Below, in pieces: positions 59,082 through 64,000 of a stretch of 64,000 nucleotides of DNA. Origin of the DNA: Streptomyces rhizoryzae (GTDB taxonomy: Bacteria; Actinomycetota; Actinomycetes; Streptomycetales; Streptomycetaceae); the NCBI RefSeq assembly GCF_023155275.1, contig NZ_JALMUV010000001.1, positions 248,001-312,000 of the forward strand, in the 5' to 3' direction. Position 1 is the stretch's first letter. Every line of letters starts with the position of its first letter. The notes beneath the pieces were generated by a model. The model had not been told where the DNA came from and did no database searches. It worked only from the letters and a program-made list of their open reading frames with translations. Both the position numbers and the translations under genes were made by a program.

Positions 59082-62000
59082 TCAGGCCCCGGGGCGGTCG
59101 GTGAGGGCGGCGGCGTAGGCGTCGGCGAGCCGGCCGATGCGTGCGGCGTCGAAGAGTTCGCCGCTGTAGCGCCACAGGACGGTGAGCCGGTCGCCGTCGA
59201 CGCTGGGGTAGACCTCCAGCGGGCAGGGCCGCTCCATGTCGGCCGGGCGGTCCCGGCCGACGCGCTCGGTGTCCACGTCGCGCAGCACCCCGTCGGCGGC
59301 CCGGAAGGCGGGCGCGCCCCAGAAGGAGAACAGCACGCCCGGCACCGGGATGGCGCCGAGCGCCCGGCGCACTCCGGGGTCGGGGTGGTGGTGGCGCAGC
59401 ACCTCGAAGTCGAAGCCGCTGCGCGGCACCGCGCGCAGTTCGGCGGCGACGTGGGCGCGGTGCGCGGCGCGGTCGCGGCGGCCGGGCAGGGCCAGGGCGA
59501 ACGGGTAGGTGGTGTTGAAGTAGCCGACGGTGCGGCCCAGTTCGAGGTCGTCGAAGAGGTCCTCGCGGCCGTGGGCGACGAGTTGCACGGCGACCTCGCC
59601 GCCGCGCACCCCCAGCCACTCCTGGAAGGCGCCGCCGAGCGCGCTGAGCAGCAGTGCGTAGAGGGTGTGCCCGTCGGCGGCGGGCAGCGGGTGGCAGGTG
59701 GTCAGCTCGCGGGTGTTGCCCTCGGTGCCGCTCGGCCCGTCGGGCACGGTGGCGCGCTGGGCGTCCTCGCCCCAGGCCCGGTCCAGCCAGTAGCCGCCGT
59801 CGAGTGCGTCGGGGCGGGTGCGGGCCCAGTGGCCGAGCCGGTCCGCCCACTGGAAGCAGGACGGGCCGGGGGCGCCGAGCGCGCGGTCGTCGCCGTCGCG
59901 CAGCAGCGCGTCGAGTTCCTCGGTGAGGACGTTCCACGAGTACAGGTCGACGGCGAGGTGGTGGACGATCAGCAGCAGCCGGTCGGCCGTCCCGTCGGGG
60001 AGCCGGACCAGGGCGGCCCGGGTCACGGGCCCTTCGCGCAGGTCGAGCGCCTCGTGCAGCGCGCCGGCCCGCTCGTCCAGTTCGGCGAGTGCCTGCTCGG
60101 CGGTCAGCGCGCGCAGGTCGAACTCGGTGACGTCCGGGGCCTGCGGGGCGGCGTACTGCCGCAGGCGGCCGTCCTCCTCGGTCAGTCGGGTGCGCAGCGC
60201 GGGATGCCGGGCGGCGAGCGCGGCGAGGGCGCGGCGGGCCTGTGCCAGGGTGACGGTGCGGCCGAGGCCGTAGCTGACGCCGTGGTTCCAGTGGTCGGGG
60301 CGTTTGGCGCCGCGGGCGAGGAACTCCAGCTGCGGGGGCGTGAGTTCGGCCGGGCCGTCGGCCGCGGCCAGGGCCCGTCCGGGCCGGGCGCCGGTGGCCT
60401 CGCGCGGTGCGGCGGCGCCGGGTGCGGCGGCGGCGACGGCTTCGATGGTGCGGCCGTCCAGGATGGCGCGCGGGCGCACCGGGTGGCCGAGCCGCTCGGC
60501 CTGGGACGCGATGGCGATGGCGAGCAGCGAGTCACCGCCCAGGTCGAAGAAGTCGTCGGTGACGCCGACCGACTCGCGCTTGAGGTGCGTGGCCCACAAC
60601 CGGGCCAGCACGGCCTCGCGTTCGGTACGCGGCGCCACCTGCGCGGGCCGCTCCGCGCACAGCGCGGCGGTGCGGGCGGCCGGGCCGTGCGCCGCGAGCC
60701 GGTCCAGGAGCGCGCGGTAGTCGTCGAGCCAGCCGCGGACGCGGTCGCCCGCGGGGCCGCCGGGGGCGTACTGGGCGGTGGCCCGCAGCCGGTCGCCGTA
60801 CTCCAGGACGGACAGCTGGACGGGGAAGGTGGCGGCGCCCTGGCCGACGTCGAGGAGTTCGACGCCGGGCCCGCCGGCGGCGAGCGCGCGCAGCGGTTCC
60901 ACGTCGCCGTTGAAGCCGAACATCGTGGCGGCCAGCGGGCGCGCGGAGCCGGGGCGGGCCAGCCGCCGGATGCGGTCGGTGGGCAGGCCCTGGTGGGCGA
61001 GGGCGGCCAGGGACGCCTCGCGGACGGCGGCGAGCAGCGCGGTGAACGGCTCGTCGGGGCGCACCTGGACGCGGACGACCAGCGTGGTGGCGTAGTTGCC
61101 GACGACCGGCTCGTCGGCGGGGGCGCGTCCGGCCGCCGGGACGGCCACGGTGACGTCGCGCTCCCCGGTGATCCGCCACTGGAGCGCGACCCAGGCGGCG
61201 AGCAGCACCATGTGCGGGGTGCACCGCTCGGCGGCCGCCAGCTCGCGCACCCGGCCGACCAGGTGGTCGCCGAGCGGCAGCGCGGCCCGGCCGCCGGTCC
61301 CGGCCTCGCCGGGCAGGCCGGTCTGCGGGGCGCCGGCGAGGTAGCGGGACCAGAACGCCGCGAGTTCCTCGCCCCGGGGCGAGTCGAGCAGCGCCCGCTG
61401 CTCCTCGACGTGGTCGAGGAAGGTGCGGGTCCCGGGGGCGCCGGGCTGCCCGGCCAGGTCCGCGAAGAGGATCCGCCACGACCAGCCGTCGACGAAGAGG
61501 TGGTGGTGGGTGAGCATCAGCACGTCCCGCTCCGCGTCGGCGAACCGGACCCGGATCAGCTGGTGACGTGCGGGCAGCTGCGCGTAGGGGTCGAGCGGCC
61601 TGGCCACCTCGTCCCGCAGCCGGTTGAGCAGCGTCTCGTGGCCGTCGGCGGCGGTGTGCGCGGTGAGGTCCCAGTCGAGCCGGTCCAGCGGGAGGTGCGC
61701 CCGCTCCGGCGGGAGCACGACCTGGCGCGGCCCGTCGTCGGTGTCGTGCAGGTGGGCGCGGAGCATCGGGTGCCGGCGGACGAGCGCGGCGAGCCGTGCG
61801 GCGAGGTCGCCGGGGTCGGCCGGGCGGTCGAGCAGGAACGCGGCGGGCACGTTGTAGGCGCCGGTGCCGGGGTCGAGCCGGTCGGCGGCCCAGATGGCGG
61901 TCTGCTCACCGGAGAGCGGGCCGCTGTCCGGCGCGGGCTGCGCCGGGGCGGACCGCGCCGGGGCGGGGGTCCCGGGGGCGGCCCCGGGGGCTGCGGCTTC

Positions 62001-64000
62001 GCCGTCGGCGGGCGCCAGTTCGGCCACGTGCGCGGCGAGCGCGGCGAGGTCGGGCAGGTCGAACAGGTCGAGGACCTCGATCCCGGTGCCGTAGCGCTCG
62101 TTGAGGCGGGCCACCAGCTGCGCGCCGTTGAGCGAGTTGCCGCCCGCGTCGAAGAAGTCGTCGCCCAGCGCGAGCCCGGGCTCCTTCAGGACGTCGCGGG
62201 CGAAGGCGAGGACGGTCTCCGCCACGGTGCGGGCGGGGGCGGCGGCGGGTGCGGGCGCGGGGGCGGAATCCGCGGCGGGCGCGGTCCCGGCCGTGCGCGG
62301 CCAGCAGTGCTCCTCGTCCAGGGCCGCCAGCGGCAGTTCGACGCGGCGGCGCGGGGCCCGGCCGAGCGCCGCCCGCCAGTCGACGTCCCGGCCCTGCCGG
62401 TAGACCTGGCACAGCGCGGCCGCCGGCGTGTCCGCCACCGCCGCCGCGCGCCCGGCGAGCAGCGCCGAGAGGGCGCTGCCCGGGGCGAGGTCGAGGACGA
62501 GCGGGGGCGCGCCCCGGGCCGCCAGCGCCGCGTCGAGCGCCGCGGCGTCGGGCGGTGCCACCGCCGGGCCCGGCTCGGCCAGCGCGTCCAGCTCGGCCCC
62601 CAGGGGCGCCCCGCCGGCCACCCGGACCGCGGCCTTGCCGAGGCCGTGGGCGAGCACCAGGTCCGGTACGGGTCCGGCCGCGGCCTGCACGGCCTGGGCG
62701 CCGACCAGCGCCACCAGGGCGCGCTGCGCGGCGTTCCACTCGCCGGCCGGGCGGTGTGCCTCGGCGGCGGCGAGGACGGCCGCGAACGCGGGCCCCTCGG
62801 CGGCGTTCCGGCGCAGTGCGGCCAGGTCGGCGTCGGCCAGGTCGCCGACGGCCAGCACCAGCGGCCCGGCCGGCGGCCCCGGCACGGTGCCGCCCCGGCC
62901 GTGCAGCGCCGCGTCGAGCCGGTCGAGCAGCTCGGCGCCGTCGCGCACCGCCACCCCGTACCGGTGCGCGAAGTGCTCGCGGCCGACGGTCAGCGTCTCG
63001 CTCGCCGCGGCCAGGTCGAAGCCGTCGACGTCGGCGGCCACCGTGTCGCGCAGGGCGCGCAGCTGGTCGCGCAGGCCCTGTTCGGTGGGGGCGGACAACA
63101 CCACGGGCCGCTCGGCCGCGGGCCCGGCGCCGGTGCGGTCCGGTGCGGTCCGGCCCTGCTCGATGACCATGTGCGCGTTGGTGCCGCTGAGTCCGAAGCT
63201 GCTGAGTCCCGCGAGACGGGGGCCGCGCGGTGCGGGCCACGGCTCGGCGCGGTCGGCGATCCGCAGCGGGGTGGTGTCCAGGGCGAGGAGGTCGGAGGGG
63301 GCCGTGAAGTGGGCGGTGGGGAAGATCTCTCCGGCGCGGAACTGGGCGAGGATGCGCACGAGTCCGGCGAAGGACGCCATGCAGCCCAGGTGCCCGAGGT
63401 TGGCCTTGACGGAGGAGAGCGGGCGGACGCCGGGGAAGTCGGGGCCGAAGGCGGCGGCCAGGCCCTGGATCTCGATGGGGTCGCCGATCCGGGTGCCGGT
63501 GCCGTGCGCTTCGAGGTAGCCGAGGTCGGCGGGGGCGACGCCGGCGTCCCGCCACGCCGCGGCGACCACCTCGGCCTGCGCGGCCGGGCTGGGCGCGGTC
63601 AGTCCCGTGCTGCGGCCCGCGTCCTGGTTGACGGCGCTGCCGCGGATCACCGCGTGCACCGTGTCGCCGTCGCGCAGCGCGTCGGCGAGCCGCTTGACCA
63701 GGACGAACCCGCCGCCCTCGCCGTGCATGGTGCCGTCCGCGGCGGTGTCGAAGGGGCGGCAGTGGCCGGTCCCGGAGAGCACGCCGAGCCCGTCGCCGGC
63801 GGCCGCGCCGTGCCGGGGCACCGGGCCGAGCACCAGCTCGTAGCCGCCGACGAGCGCGAGGTCGCTCTCGCCCCTGGCCAGCTTCCAGCGCGCCTCGTGG
63901 AGCGCCACCAGGAACGAGGAGCAGGAGGTGTCGATGACCTGGGCGGGGCCGCGCAGGTCGAGGTGGTAGGAGATCCGTCCGGCGGCGTAGGCGTGCAGGC
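59082..64000 (-). CDS. Hybrid PKS-NRPS megasynthase: KS-(decayed AT)-carrier-C-carrier-E-like (N-terminus beyond right edge)
   Basis: The visible protein is over 1,630 residues. From the right edge: a ketosynthase (to about 63150) with Cys in DTSCSS (63921-63923), His in EAHGTGT and NLGHLG. Next is an acyltransferase remnant (about 63100-62290) in which GHSxGE reads AHGLGK, so the Ser is lost. A carrier domain at about 62230-62020 has GGNS. A condensation domain, about 61920-60700, has HHHLFVDG. A second carrier with GGDS lies at about 60640-60420. A final condensation-superfamily domain resembles epimerisation domains but has HHLAVDL and VAHGRE instead of HHxxxDG and EGHGRE. There is no KR, DH, adenylation or thioesterase domain. 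Extender units must therefore be supplied in trans. Confidence 0.9.
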   Translation of the reverse strand, partial: LHAYAAGRISYHLDLRGPAQVIDTSCSSFLVALHEARWKLARGESDLALVGGYELVLGPVPRHGAAAGDGLGVLSGTGHCRPFDTAADGTMHGEGGGFVLVKRLADALRDGDTVHAVIRGSAVNQDAGRSTGLTAPSPAAQAEVVAAAWRDAGVAPADLGYLEAHGTGTRIGDPIEIQGLAAAFGPDFPGVRPLSSVKANLGHLGCMASFAGLVRILAQFRAGEIFPTAHFTAPSDLLALDTTPLRIADRAEPWPAPRGPRLAGLSSFGLSGTNAHMVIEQGRTAPDRTGAGPAAERPVVLSAPTEQGLRDQLRALRDTVAADVDGFDLAAASETLTVGREHFAHRYGVAVRDGAELLDRLDAALHGRGGTVPGPPAGPLVLAVGDLADADLAALRRNAAEGPAFAAVLAAAEAHRPAGEWNAAQRALVALVGAQAVQAAAGPVPDLVLAHGLGKAAVRVAGGAPLGAELDALAEPGPAVAPPDAAALDAALAARGAPPLVLDLAPGSALSALLAGRAAAVADTPAAALCQVYRQGRDVDWRAALGRAPRRRVELPLAALDEEHCWPRTAGTAPAADSAPAPAPAAAPARTVAETVLAFARDVLKEPGLALGDDFFDAGGNSLNGAQLVARLNERYGTGIEVLDLFDLPDLAALAAHVAELAPADGEAAAPGAAPGTPAPARSAPAQPAPDSGPLSGEQTAIWAADRLDPGTGAYNVPAAFLLDRPADPGDLAARLAALVRRHPMLRAHLHDTDDGPRQVVLPPERAHLPLDRLDWDLTAHTAADGHETLLNRLRDEVARPLDPYAQLPARHQLIRVRFADAERDVLMLTHHHLFVDGWSWRILFADLAGQPGAPGTRTFLDHVEEQRALLDSPRGEELAAFWSRYLAGAPQTGLPGEAGTGGRAALPLGDHLVGRVRELAAAERCTPHMVLLAAWVALQWRITGERDVTVAVPAAGRAPADEPVVGNYATTLVVRVQVRPDEPFTALLAAVREASLAALAHQGLPTDRIRRLARPGSARPLAATMFGFNGDVEPLRALAAGGPGVELLDVGQGAATFPVQLSVLEYGDRLRATAQYAPGGPAGDRVRGWLDDYRALLDRLAAHGPAARTAALCAERPAQVAPRTEREAVLARLWATHLKRESVGVTDDFFDLGGDSLLAIAIASQAERLGHPVRPRAILDGRTIEAVAAAAPGAAAPREATGARPGRALAAADGPAELTPPQLEFLARGAKRPDHWNHGVSYGLGRTVTLAQARRALAALAARHPALRTRLTEEDGRLRQYAAPQAPDVTEFDLRALTAEQALAELDERAGALHEALDLREGPVTRAALVRLPDGTADRLLLIVHHLAVDLYSWNVLTEELDALLRDGDDRALGAPGPSCFQWADRLGHWARTRPDALDGGYWLDRAWGEDAQRATVPDGPSGTEGNTRELTTCHPLPAADGHTLYALLLSALGGAFQEWLGVRGGEVAVQLVAHGREDLFDDLELGRTVGYFNTTYPFALALPGRRDRAAHRAHVAAELRAVPRSGFDFEVLRHHHPDPGVRRALGAIPVPGVLFSFWGAPAFRAADGVLRDVDTERVGRDRPADMERPCPLEVYPSVDGDRLTVLWRYSGELFDAARIGRLADAYAAALTDRPGA

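Noticed and set aside
56407..59937. Minus-strand frame of 1176 codons across the KAS III, aminopeptidase and megasynthase genes
   Set aside because: It runs in another frame through three genes with clear catalytic motifs and is Arg/Pro/Gly-rich.
1..64000. tRNA, rRNA, insertion sequences, prophage genes
   Set aside because: No tRNA-like cloverleaf, no rRNA sequence, no transposase or integrase and no phage structural gene was recognised on either strand.

Overview
The window is high-GC (about 73%) actinobacterial DNA, most like Streptomyces or a close relative. It carries DUF2510, DUF5997, DUF6624, Pr6Pr and CHAT-domain genes, a SigE-family sigma factor, a LysR-type effector domain without DNA-binding domain, GTG/TTG starts, a GH18 chitinase with a DasR-like operator, and a ParB-type parS palindrome. 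No rRNA, tRNA, insertion sequence or CRISPR array was seen.

Layout. 1-4.1 kb: end of a BNR-repeat protein, uracil-DNA glycosylase, a DUF2510/scramblase-like protein, a BadF-type kinase and a CbiX-like protein, all rightward, closed by a hairpin at 4149-4180. 4.6-10 kb: leftward lactonase, FUSC exporter, lipoprotein, GNAT and DUF6624 genes, with a 22-bp repeat array and a GGTC microsatellite between genes. 10.4-17.9 kb: Lrp regulator, orphan sugar-binding lipoprotein, aromatic amino acid hydroxylase, PP2C phosphatase, M50 protease with CBS domains, SRPBCC protein and a membrane SpoIIE-type phosphatase. 18-21.2 kb: RraA-like enzyme, a TetR regulator with a perfect palindromic operator, and a cytochrome P450. 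21.2-25 kb: a large TPR-CHAT protein divergent from a small Cys-containing protein. 25.5-27.8 kb: a MerR regulator, F420-type nitroreductase and MFS exporter, with matching MerR-type operators at the regulator and exporter promoters. 28-44.2 kb: secreted chitinase, LysR-effector/DUF5997 pair, DCC protein, sigma factor with membrane partner, parS, Pr6Pr protein, secreted VCBS-repeat protein, threonine aldolase with a TSUP transporter, aldo/keto reductase with a monooxygenase, XRE regulator, methyltransferase, SDR operon and a membrane protein. 44.3-48.5 kb: an MMPL transporter, histidine kinase and response regulator operon.

48.7-64 kb: a leftward biosynthetic operon that runs off the right edge. 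It holds a KS-(decayed AT)-carrier-C-carrier-E-like megasynthase (partial), an M28 aminopeptidase, a KAS III-like enzyme, an FkbH-type glyceryl-loading enzyme with its ACP, a free-standing A-PCP protein, a type II thioesterase, an ATP-grasp ligase and a PCP-C protein. The set suggests a small hybrid peptide/polyketide assembled from free-standing pieces, possibly with a glycerate-derived unit and a peptidase-matured product. This part, and the regulatory sites (MerR pair, dre-like site, parS, TetR palindrome, leaderless promoters), are the main points of interest.

Gene starts were chosen from ribosome-binding sites, from -10-like boxes 6-8 bases ahead of start codons, and from family starts. 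Functions come from motifs read by eye, not from database searches.
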